Below are positions 19,901 through 26,135 of a stretch of DNA of 64,000 nucleotides, piece after piece; within the stretch, counting starts at the first letter, position 1, and each line of letters starts with the position of its first letter. The stretch is taken from NCBI GenBank assembly GCA_947457255.1, contig CANGUZ010000003.1, positions 1 through 64,000 of the forward strand, given 5' to 3'. The DNA comes from Flavobacteriaceae bacterium. GTDB taxonomy: Bacteria > Bacteroidota > Bacteroidia > Flavobacteriales > Flavobacteriaceae. The translations under genes were made by a program, and so were the position numbers. The notes under the pieces were generated by a model, which saw nothing but the letters and a program-made list of their open reading frames with translations, did not search any database and had not been told where the DNA came from.

Positions 19901-20082
19901 TTAAATTTACCATCAAAATCAGTTGAAGTACCATTTGGAGTTCCTTTAATGATGACATTTACGCCAGGTATAGGTTGTTTCGATTTAGAATCTAGAACCG
20001 TACCCTCAAGGCTTGTTTGAGCTAGAACGCTAAAAGGAAGAAATACGAATAAAAATAACAACTTTTTGTAAATTGTTTTCAT
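16960..20082 (-). CDS. susC: SusC/RagA-type TonB-dependent receptor
   Basis: This outer-membrane transporter imports oligosaccharides using TonB energy. The 1040 residues contain a signal peptide (1-21, ending SVLAQ), a carboxypeptidase-regulatory-like domain (about 24-105, GTVLDSKSKQPIPGVNVIIKG), a plug (about 110-235) with NPLIVIDGVPI and the SusC signature SILKDASATAIYGVRASNG, and a large barrel ending in YTLGLSLDF with a terminal Phe. It is the first gene of susC-susD-susE-amylase and is divergent from the LacI-type gene. A 19-base motif 32-50 bases upstream of its ATG recurs before the MFS gene and may be the operator of that regulator. Confidence 0.96.
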   Translation of the reverse strand: MKTIYKKLLFLFVFLPFSVLAQTSLEGTVLDSKSKQPIPGVNVIIKGTPNGTSTDFDGKFKLPKVNKGEVVVFSYIGYVNQTITFASQKAITISLEEESNQLNEVVIQVGYGSAKKKDATGSVELISSKEFNKGAIVSTDQLLAGKAAGVRITNDGGQPDSAPNIRIRGGASLSASNNPLIVIDGVPISNENPAGVANPFSLINPNDVESFSILKDASATAIYGVRASNGVILITTKKGTSGAPQFNYSSNISVGTIGKTLDVMNGEEFTRFIKEQSTNTFNDQRSNFNTNLLGIDDPTTTAVDDPATPQIEGRILSNTNWLDQIIRTSLSTDHNFSARANLYKKIPFRASIGYSNIQGLVKTSDYERLTYSLKMTPKLLNDDLKIDINAKGTYSDKNSIDEGGALGGALSMDPTKPVFGESFQNKFGGYYQATTSLGNGREGMVGATNPVALLNQRTRPETALRFLGNIEFDYKLPFLRDLRAVLNLGLDASQSRIRERFSDNALATYRFNTETDPSTNYVFNPGSNYEENQSNTNQTMDAYLAYSKPLSGFVTKFDVQAGYSYQNFVIDGNKKIYQYNLATGLRERFLNFPTQNPNDRYYSPLNLQAYFARTNFDLLGKYLFTATFRADASSIFNPENRWGYFPAAGAAWKVKQESFLKNSKLIQDLKLRAGWGKTGQSNIGDNRFPAVLLFQPGNSNSQYLVGSTTYTPVSYNPDLTWEKTTTINFGLDFELFENSILSGSIDAYQRKTNDLLSSVPFESGSTASGDFIKNIGSLESNGFELALNVKAISTDDFSLGFSGNIAYNYATVKELKGISVVGDTGSGGIGGTGVFLAENIVGSQPYSAFVYEQVYDANGQPIVGAYKDRNGDGAITPAGDRYHVALRPNWTYGFSTTVNYKNWDLAANFRGQLGGQVYNLQKKNIGTVQAAANQDGTALNNVLDFYNGSGNSLFTNNLSDFENFSDYWLEDATFLRCDNISLAYKFSKFVGKSSLRVSGAVNNAFIVTKYSGQDPENFNAIDRNLYPRPRTYTLGLSLDF

Positions 20083-20113
20083 ACATTTTGTTTAAGTTAA
20101 AAATTAGTTTTGT

Positions 20114-20132
20114 GCCTATATTTTACTTCGAA
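20114..20132. promoter_or_regulatory. Shared 19-base motif, copy 1 (upstream of susC)
   Basis: GCCTATATTTTACTTCGAA matches the stretch at 21424-21442 in 18 of 19 positions; 16 of these are contiguous. The copies flank the LacI-type gene. Here it lies 32-50 bases before susC. It is a candidate operator, but it is not an obvious palindrome. Confidence 0.4.
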
Positions 20133-20251
20133 TCGTTAAATTTAATTAAATTTCTACTTGTAAAGAAATCCAGACTATTAAATTAAGAGCGAAAACGTAA
20201 TAGTGTTGAAAACTTTCTGAATTTTATATATTTTTAAGGCTAAAATTACAT

Positions 20252-20280
20252 TTTGTGAAATTATAATTTAACTATCTTCG
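20252..20280 (+). promoter_or_regulatory. Promoter of the LacI-type regulator
   Basis: TTTG at 20252-20255 is followed after 17 bases by TATCTTCG at 20273-20280, close to the TTTG-N19-TAnnTTTG consensus. This places the transcript start near 20286, about 44 bases before the ATG. Confidence 0.55.
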
Positions 20281-20329
20281 CATAATACTATTTACGAAGT
20301 TATAAGTACATAGTAAAAACAACTCTATA

Positions 20330-21349
20330 ATGAAAAGAAAAGTCACATTAAAACAAATTGCAAAAGAATTAGACGTATCTATTTCTACTGTTTCTAAATC
20401 ACTTAAAGACAGCCCAGAAATAAGCGAAGACACTAGGCAAAAAGTACGTGCTTTTGCAAAATTGTACAACTATAAGCCCAACTTAATTGCATTAAGCTTA
20501 AAAAACAGAAAAACAAAAACCATTTGCGTTATTATTCCTGAGATTATTCATCATTTTTTCGCTACAGTTATTAGTGGTGTTGAACGTGTAGCTAATGAAA
20601 AAGGTTACAATGTTATTGTGTGCTTATCCGACGAATCTTTTGATAAAGAAGTCATAAATATGGAGATGCTTGCCAACGGAAGTATTGATGGCTTTATCAT
20701 GTCATTGTCTAAAGAAACCCAATTAAAAAAAGATTTTCACCACATTAGCGAAGTAATCAGTCAAGGAATGCCCGTGGTTATGTTTGACAGAGTTGCCAAT
20801 GATATTTTATGTGACAAAGTAATTATTGACGACAATTTAGCCGCTTTTGAAGCTGTTCAGTTTTTAATTAACAAAGGCTTTAAAAAAATTGCGCTGATTT
20901 CAACTGTTGACTATGTTAGTGTTGGCAAATTACGAACTGAAGGATATCTTAAAGCATTAAGAAACAACAACATTCCTATTAAAGAGGAGTTTATTCTTAA
21001 AGTTGAAAATATGGACAATTGCTCGGATCAAATAGAGGCATTATTGCTTAAAAATTCTTTTGATGCGATATTCGCTGTAAACGAATTGTTCGCTGTAACA
21101 GCTATAAAATTGGCAAAAAAGTTAAGTTTAAAAGTTCCTGAAGACATTTCAATCATAGGATTTACAGACGGTATGATTTCTAAATACTCATCGCCTAGCA
21201 TAACTACTGTAAGTCAAAATGAAATAAAAATGGGTGAAAAAGCAGCAACTATGCTCATAGATAGGCTAGAAAACGAAGATGAGGATGAGGAACATTATAA
21301 AACAGAGGTCATTGAAACCAATCTTGTAGAACGAGAATCTACGAATTAG
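20330..21349 (+). CDS. LacI/GalR-family transcriptional regulator
   Basis: The 339 residues carry an N-terminal LacI helix-turn-helix (about 5-50, KQIAKELDVSISTVSKSLKDSPEISEDT) with the hinge region YKPNLIALSLKNRKT, then a periplasmic-binding-protein-like effector domain (about 60-330, VIIPEIIHHFFATVISGVE; IIGFTDGMISKYSSPSITTV). Members sense a sugar or sugar phosphate and switch the neighbouring catabolic genes. Its position between the divergent sus genes and the MFS-phosphorylase genes makes it the likely regulator of both arms. Maltose or a metabolite of it is the inferred effector; the sequence does not show whether it represses or activates. Confidence 0.93.
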   Translation: MKRKVTLKQIAKELDVSISTVSKSLKDSPEISEDTRQKVRAFAKLYNYKPNLIALSLKNRKTKTICVIIPEIIHHFFATVISGVERVANEKGYNVIVCLSDESFDKEVINMEMLANGSIDGFIMSLSKETQLKKDFHHISEVISQGMPVVMFDRVANDILCDKVIIDDNLAAFEAVQFLINKGFKKIALISTVDYVSVGKLRTEGYLKALRNNNIPIKEEFILKVENMDNCSDQIEALLLKNSFDAIFAVNELFAVTAIKLAKKLSLKVPEDISIIGFTDGMISKYSSPSITTVSQNEIKMGEKAATMLIDRLENEDEDEEHYKTEVIETNLVERESTN

Positions 21350-21423
21350 TTTCATTTAGTATAAAATAATTTAAAAAAAAAACATTCAATTAAAATAAAT
21401 TATTACTTTTACGGCCTATCAAA

Positions 21424-21442
21424 GCTTATATTTTACTTCGAA
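21424..21442. promoter_or_regulatory. Shared 19-base motif, copy 2 (upstream of the MFS gene)
   Basis: GCTTATATTTTACTTCGAA is the second copy of the motif found at 20114-20132. It lies 61-79 bases before the MFS start codon, in reversed orientation relative to its gene when compared with copy 1. A TACTTTTA box at 21404-21411 just upstream could be the -7 element, in which case the motif would be in the early transcribed region. Confidence 0.4.
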
Positions 21443-21458
21443 AACAAAAATAAGTTTT

Positions 21459-21503
21459 GATAAGCATGGTGCTTATCGTATCTAATCAATTACAATACGA
21501 TAA
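21459..21503 (+). promoter_or_regulatory. Two overlapping, mutually exclusive stem-loops in the MFS leader
   Basis: Stem 1 is a perfect 8-base inverted repeat, GATAAGCA (21459-21466) with TGCTTATC (21470-21477). Stem 2 is a perfect 9-base inverted repeat, TTATCGTAT (21473-21481) with ATACGATAA (21495-21503); its right arm includes the A of the start codon. The two share bases 21473-21477 and cannot form together. This could be a translation switch or, as DNA, an operator. Confidence 0.5.
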
Positions 21504-22831
21504 TGGAAAAACCAAAATTAAATTTCTGGCAAATTTGGAATCTAAGTTTTGGATTCTTAGGAGTTCAAATCGGGTATTCACTACAAAACGGAAATACTAG
21601 TAGAATATTAGAAGCTCTAGGTGCCGATGTTCACAGCATAGGCTATTTTTGGCTTGCAGCTCCTTTAGCAGGTCTTATAGTTCAACCAATAATTGGACTC
21701 TCTAGCGATAAAACCTGGACCCGACTTGGCCGAAGAATTCCTTTCATTTTTGGCGGTGCAATTGTTTCTGCTTTGGCAATGTTTTTTATGCCAAACGCCG
21801 AATATTTTACCTATCTATTACCGCCATTAGTTTTTGGTGCAAGTATGTTATTATTAATGGACACATCCTTTAATGTAACTATGCAACCCTTTAGAGCTCT
21901 TGTAGGAGACATGGTAAATGACGAGCAACGCAACTTAGGATATTCGCTTCAAAGTGCTTTAATAAATTTTGGTGCTGTTTTTGGTTCACTTCTTCCTTGG
22001 ATATTAACAAATGTAGGTGTTGCAAACGTTCCGGCAGAAGGAGAAAAAGTGGCTGCTTCAGTAATTTGGTCTTTCTATATAGGAGGTGCTATTTTATTGA
22101 TTAGTGTCCTCTGGACGGTTTTTCGAACTAAAGAATATGCTCCCAAAGAGCACGCATTATATAACAATATTGATTTAGAAGCTAAAGAAACTAAAGAAAA
22201 AACAAGTCTTCTAACGCTAATTGGAAATGCTCCAAAAATATTTTGGCAACTAGGATTTGTGCAATTTTTCTCTTGGTTTTCTTTGTTTTTAATGTGGGTT
22301 TATACTACAAGAGCAATCGCTAATCAAGTTTGGGGTCCTGAAGCTATTGATGCAAAATCGGTAGGTTTTAATGAAGCTGGAGATTGGACTGGAGTTTTAT
22401 TTGCATTTTATAGTGCTGTAGCAGCATTATATTCCTTATTAATCCCTAAAATAGCAAAAGCAATTGGCAGAAAAAAAACCTATAGTTTTTCTTTACTTCT
22501 TGGAGGACTAGGCTTAATGTCTATGTTTTTAGTTCATGACAAAAACATTTTATTATTGTCTATATCAGGCGTTGGTTTGGCTTGGGCTGCTATTTTAGCG
22601 ATGCCATACGCTATGCTTTCAGGCTCACTTCCTGCTGATAAAATGGGTGTATATATGGGATTATTTAATGCTACAATTACTTTACCACAAATTGCCGCAG
22701 GAATCTTAGGAAGTACTTTGATTGCTGCTTTTGGAGGAAACCCAATGGTAATTATTGTTATTGCTGGAGCATCAATGCTAATAGCAGGATTAGCCGTGTT
22801 TTTAGTAAAAGAAAATTCAACAACAAATTAG
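21503..22831 (+). CDS. MFS sugar transporter, probable maltose importer of the inner membrane
   Basis: The 442-residue protein has about twelve hydrophobic segments and MFS signatures: KTWTRLGRRIPFIFGGAIV between helices 2 and 3, MQPFRALVGDMVNDEQRNLGYSLQS, and AKAIGRKKTYSFSLLLGGLG in the second half. It resembles the GPH/SLC45-like sugar carriers found beside maltose phosphorylase in Flavobacteriia. Context suggests proton-coupled import of maltose or short maltodextrins for the phosphorylase encoded two genes downstream. A large hairpin follows the gene, so pgmB may also have its own promoter. Substrate identity is inferred. Confidence 0.88.
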   Translation: MEKPKLNFWQIWNLSFGFLGVQIGYSLQNGNTSRILEALGADVHSIGYFWLAAPLAGLIVQPIIGLSSDKTWTRLGRRIPFIFGGAIVSALAMFFMPNAEYFTYLLPPLVFGASMLLLMDTSFNVTMQPFRALVGDMVNDEQRNLGYSLQSALINFGAVFGSLLPWILTNVGVANVPAEGEKVAASVIWSFYIGGAILLISVLWTVFRTKEYAPKEHALYNNIDLEAKETKEKTSLLTLIGNAPKIFWQLGFVQFFSWFSLFLMWVYTTRAIANQVWGPEAIDAKSVGFNEAGDWTGVLFAFYSAVAALYSLLIPKIAKAIGRKKTYSFSLLLGGLGLMSMFLVHDKNILLLSISGVGLAWAAILAMPYAMLSGSLPADKMGVYMGLFNATITLPQIAAGILGSTLIAAFGGNPMVIIVIAGASMLIAGLAVFLVKENSTTN

Positions 22832-22832
22832 T

Positions 22833-22906
22833 AAACGAGAAAAAAATTATTTTAAATTAATTTTAAAAAAGTTATACAAAATTGAATTATTAATAATTAC
22901 TCGTTT
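22833..22906 (+). terminator. Possible long hairpin terminator after the MFS gene
   Basis: AAACGAG (22833-22839) pairs with CTCGTTT (22900-22906), and inside it AATTATT pairs with AATAATT. The right arm runs into TTTTGTTTTTTATT. The 40-base inner loop is AT-rich. Partial readthrough into pgmB is likely. Confidence 0.35.
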
Positions 22907-23041
22907 TGTTTTTTATTAATAATTATATGGTTTGTCTTTAATTGTAATGTAACAATAAAACTTTATATTTAGTCATAAATGAAAGAAACAGTTATAGCGT
23001 TTTAAACTAATTTTGAAAGCAAAAAAAAGTATATAAATAAA

Positions 23042-23701
23042 ATGAAAAAGGTTAAAGCATTTATTTTTGATTTAGACGGCGTAATTGTCGACACTGCTAA
23101 ATACCATTATTTAGCTTGGAAAAAAATTGCCAATCAACTCGATATTGATTTTACGCATGAACATAATGAATTATTAAAAGGAGTTAGCCGAGTGCGTTCT
23201 CTTGACATTATATTAGAACTAGGAAACATTCAAGCTTCGCAAGAAGATAAAAACAAATGGCTTATTCAAAAAAACGAAGATTATTTGTCCTATTTAGTAG
23301 ATATGGACGAAAGTGAAATATTACCTGGGGTAATGCCGGTACTAAAATATTTAAAAACCAATAATCAAAAAATCGCATTAGGTTCGGCTAGTAAAAATGC
23401 AAGGCCAATTCTAGAAAAAACGGGAATACTCGATTATTTTGATGCAATTGTTGACGGCAATGACGTTTCTAATGCAAAACCTGATCCTGAGGTTTTCGTT
23501 AGAGCTGCACAATTGCTAAATGCTTCAAATGAAGATTCAATAGTTTTTGAAGATTCTGTGGCTGGAGTTCAAGCTGCCAATATAGCTCATATGAAGAGTA
23601 TTGGCATAGGAGAAAAAAACATTTTGCATGAAGCAAATTATATATTTCATGACTTTACAACAATAGAAACTAGTTTTATCGATCAATTAATAAACAACTA
23701 A
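23042..23701 (+). CDS. pgmB: Beta-phosphoglucomutase (HAD superfamily)
   Basis: This cytoplasmic enzyme converts beta-glucose-1-phosphate, made by inverting GH65 phosphorylases, into glucose-6-phosphate. The 219 residues carry the HAD motif FDLDGVIVDTAKYHYLAW (nucleophile Asp and acid/base Asp near 9 and 11), a helical cap with LKGVSRVRSLDIIL, motif II GSASKNA, and motif III with Lys and acidic residues in SNAKPDPEVFVRAAQLL and VFEDSVAGVQAA. It precedes the GH65 gene by 34 bases, the usual pairing for maltose phosphorylase. Confidence 0.94.
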   Translation: MKKVKAFIFDLDGVIVDTAKYHYLAWKKIANQLDIDFTHEHNELLKGVSRVRSLDIILELGNIQASQEDKNKWLIQKNEDYLSYLVDMDESEILPGVMPVLKYLKTNNQKIALGSASKNARPILEKTGILDYFDAIVDGNDVSNAKPDPEVFVRAAQLLNASNEDSIVFEDSVAGVQAANIAHMKSIGIGEKNILHEANYIFHDFTTIETSFIDQLINN

Positions 23702-23735
23702 ATCAAAACATTTAATAACGCATAAAAAAAAAGAA

Positions 23736-26039
23736 ATGAACCAAGATTATATTAAAGCTGACAATTGGTCCATCATTGAGGAAGGATTTGATGTAGAGAG
23801 AGTAAAATCGTCTGAAAGCCTATTTAGTATTGGAAACGGTGCTATGGGACAACGAGCTAATTTTGAAGAATACTATAGTGGAGAAACTTTTCAGGGAAGC
23901 TATATAGCAGGAATATATTATCCCGATAAAACCAAAGTGGGTTGGTGGAAAAATGGTTATCCTGAATATTTTGCTAAAGTGTTAAATGCTCCAAACTGGA
24001 TTGGTATTGACATAGAAATAAACGGTGAAAATTTAGATTTGCACGCATGTACATCAGTTAGAAATTACCGTAGAGAACTGAACATGAAAGAAGGTTGGTA
24101 CAATCGTTCTTTTGAAGCTACACTAAAAAATGGAACAGAAATTAGTGTTAATGTTCGTCGATTTTTGTCGCTAGATTTAGATGAAGTTGGGGTTATCAAA
24201 TATGAAATCACTCCATTAAATAAAGACTCAAAAATAGTCTACAAACCTTATATCGATGCAGGTGTAACTAATGAAGATGCTAATTGGGAAGAAAAATTTT
24301 GGGAACCATTAGACGTAAAACATTCTGAAAATAAAGCATTTGTAACTGCAAGAACATTCAAAACGCATTTTATTGCGACTACATTCATGCAAAACAGTAT
24401 TTTATTAAATGATAAAAATTTAAATATTACCACTGAAAATATTGAATCAAATAAAGAAAAAATTCAATTCATCTACGCTGTGGCGGTAGCGAAAGGAGAG
24501 ACATCCGCTATAGAAAAAATAGGTGGTTATACTGTTTCTTTAAATCATGAAAACACCCAACATGGTGCTGAAAATGCAATTCTAACAGCATCAGCAAAAG
24601 GATACGAACAATTGTTGCAAGATCAAATAGCATCTTGGGAAAAAATTTGGGAAATGTCAGACATTACTATTGATGGAGACGTAAAAGCACAACAAGGAAT
24701 TCGTTTCAATATTTTTCAATTGAACCAAACCTATTTAGGAAAAGATTCCCGATTGAATATTGGTCCAAAAGGATTTACAGGAGAAAAATATGGTGGATCA
24801 ACGTATTGGGATACTGAGGCCTATTGCATTCCGTTTTATATGGCAACAAAGGACCAGCAAGTCGCTAGAAATTTGTTAACCTATCGTTATATTCAATTAG
24901 ATAAAGCAATTGAAAATGCAACAAAATTAGGATTCTCAAACGGAGCCGCTTTGTACCCTATGGTAACCATGAATGGAGAAGAATGTCATAACGAATGGGA
25001 AATTACTTTCGAGGAAATTCACAGAAATGGAGCCATTGCTTTTGCCATTTTTAATTACTACCGTTTTACTGGCGATTATTCATACATTCCAGAAAAAGGA
25101 CTCGAAGTTTTAATAGGAATTGCGCGTTTTTGGCATCAAAGAGCCAATTTCTCTACCCATAAAAACAAGTATATGATTCTTGGAGTTACGGGACCAAACG
25201 AATATGAAAACAATGTAAACAACAATTTTTATACGAACTACATCGCTAAATGGTGTTTGGATTATACTTTCGAACAAATTCAAAAAGTTTCTATAGAATA
25301 CCCTTCAGATCATAAAAGAGTTACCGAAAAAGTTAATATTACGGATGCCGAATTACAGTCTTGGAAAAAAGTAGCTGATAACATGTACTTCCCATTTTCT
25401 GAAGAACTAAATGTTTACTTACAACAAGATGGCTTCTTAGATAAAGAATTAGTTAGAGTTGCCGATTTGGATAGAAGCCAAAGACCAATTAATCAAAAAT
25501 GGTCTTGGGATAGAATTTTACGCTCTCCATATATTAAACAAGCCGATGTTTTGCAGTGCTTTTATTTCTTTGAAGATCATTTTACAAAAGAAGAATTAAA
25601 TCGCAATTTCGAATTTTATGAATCGTTTACCGTTCACGAAAGTTCGCTTTCACCTTGTGTACACTCTATTCAAGCAGCAGTTTTAGATAAAATGGAAATG
25701 GCTTATACTTTCTATTTAAGAACTTCTCGATTAGATCTTGATGATTACAATAAAGAAGTAGAAGAAGGCTGTCACATAACTTCCATGGCTGGAACTTGGA
25801 TGAGTATTGTAGAAGGATTTGGTGGTATGAGAGTAAAAAATGATGCACTTCATTTTTCTCCAAAAATCCCAAAAGAGTGGAATGGCTATTCTTTCAAAAT
25901 TAATTTTAGAAACCAAATTTTAAAAGTTTCTATTAATCATAACGACACTCAATTTTCACTTGAAGGTGCTACAGAACTGACTGTTTTTGTTAACGGAAAA
26001 GCGGTTCTAGTTGAGCCAAATAGTTTGGTAACCGTATAG
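23736..26039 (+). CDS. GH65 family phosphorylase, probable maltose phosphorylase
   Basis: The enzyme is predicted to split maltose with phosphate into glucose and beta-glucose-1-phosphate in the cytoplasm. The 767 residues follow the GH65 plan: an N-terminal beta-sandwich (1 to about 270), a linker, an (alpha/alpha)6 barrel (about 315-690), and a small C-terminal beta domain (LTVFVNGKAVLVEPNS). The catalytic region is MNGEECHNEWEITFEEIHRNG, whose Glu in HNEWE is the general acid of the family. YGGSTYWDTEAYCIPF and VHESSLSPCVHSIQAA form the phosphate and sugar site. There is no signal peptide. GH65 also includes kojibiose, trehalose and nigerose phosphorylases; maltose is favoured by pgmB, the amylases and SusCD around it. 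Confidence 0.9.
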   Translation: MNQDYIKADNWSIIEEGFDVERVKSSESLFSIGNGAMGQRANFEEYYSGETFQGSYIAGIYYPDKTKVGWWKNGYPEYFAKVLNAPNWIGIDIEINGENLDLHACTSVRNYRRELNMKEGWYNRSFEATLKNGTEISVNVRRFLSLDLDEVGVIKYEITPLNKDSKIVYKPYIDAGVTNEDANWEEKFWEPLDVKHSENKAFVTARTFKTHFIATTFMQNSILLNDKNLNITTENIESNKEKIQFIYAVAVAKGETSAIEKIGGYTVSLNHENTQHGAENAILTASAKGYEQLLQDQIASWEKIWEMSDITIDGDVKAQQGIRFNIFQLNQTYLGKDSRLNIGPKGFTGEKYGGSTYWDTEAYCIPFYMATKDQQVARNLLTYRYIQLDKAIENATKLGFSNGAALYPMVTMNGEECHNEWEITFEEIHRNGAIAFAIFNYYRFTGDYSYIPEKGLEVLIGIARFWHQRANFSTHKNKYMILGVTGPNEYENNVNNNFYTNYIAKWCLDYTFEQIQKVSIEYPSDHKRVTEKVNITDAELQSWKKVADNMYFPFSEELNVYLQQDGFLDKELVRVADLDRSQRPINQKWSWDRILRSPYIKQADVLQCFYFFEDHFTKEELNRNFEFYESFTVHESSLSPCVHSIQAAVLDKMEMAYTFYLRTSRLDLDDYNKEVEEGCHITSMAGTWMSIVEGFGGMRVKNDALHFSPKIPKEWNGYSFKINFRNQILKVSINHNDTQFSLEGATELTVFVNGKAVLVEPNSLVTV

Positions 26040-26065
26040 ATTATTTCTAAAATAAAATTGACCCT

Positions 26066-26115
26066 TTAAGGTATTAAGCAGATTAAGAAAAACTTAATGA
26101 AACTTAATACCTTAA
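26066..26115 (+). repeat. Nested inverted repeat between the GH65 and GH31 genes
   Basis: TTAAGGTATTAAG (26066-26078) and CTTAATACCTTAA (26103-26115) are perfect 13-base complements. Between them ATTAAG (26082-26087) and CTTAAT (26093-26098) form an inner hairpin with an AAAAA loop. No T-tract follows, so it is unlikely to be a simple terminator. An in-frame ATG at 26097 lies inside it, which argues for the GH31 start further downstream. Confidence 0.6.
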
Positions 26116-26135
26116 TGGTTTTAAAAAACTATCTC

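Noticed and set aside
26097-26135. Upstream ATG for the GH31 gene
   Set aside because: It lies within the nested inverted repeat and would place 13 residues in front of an intact signal peptide.
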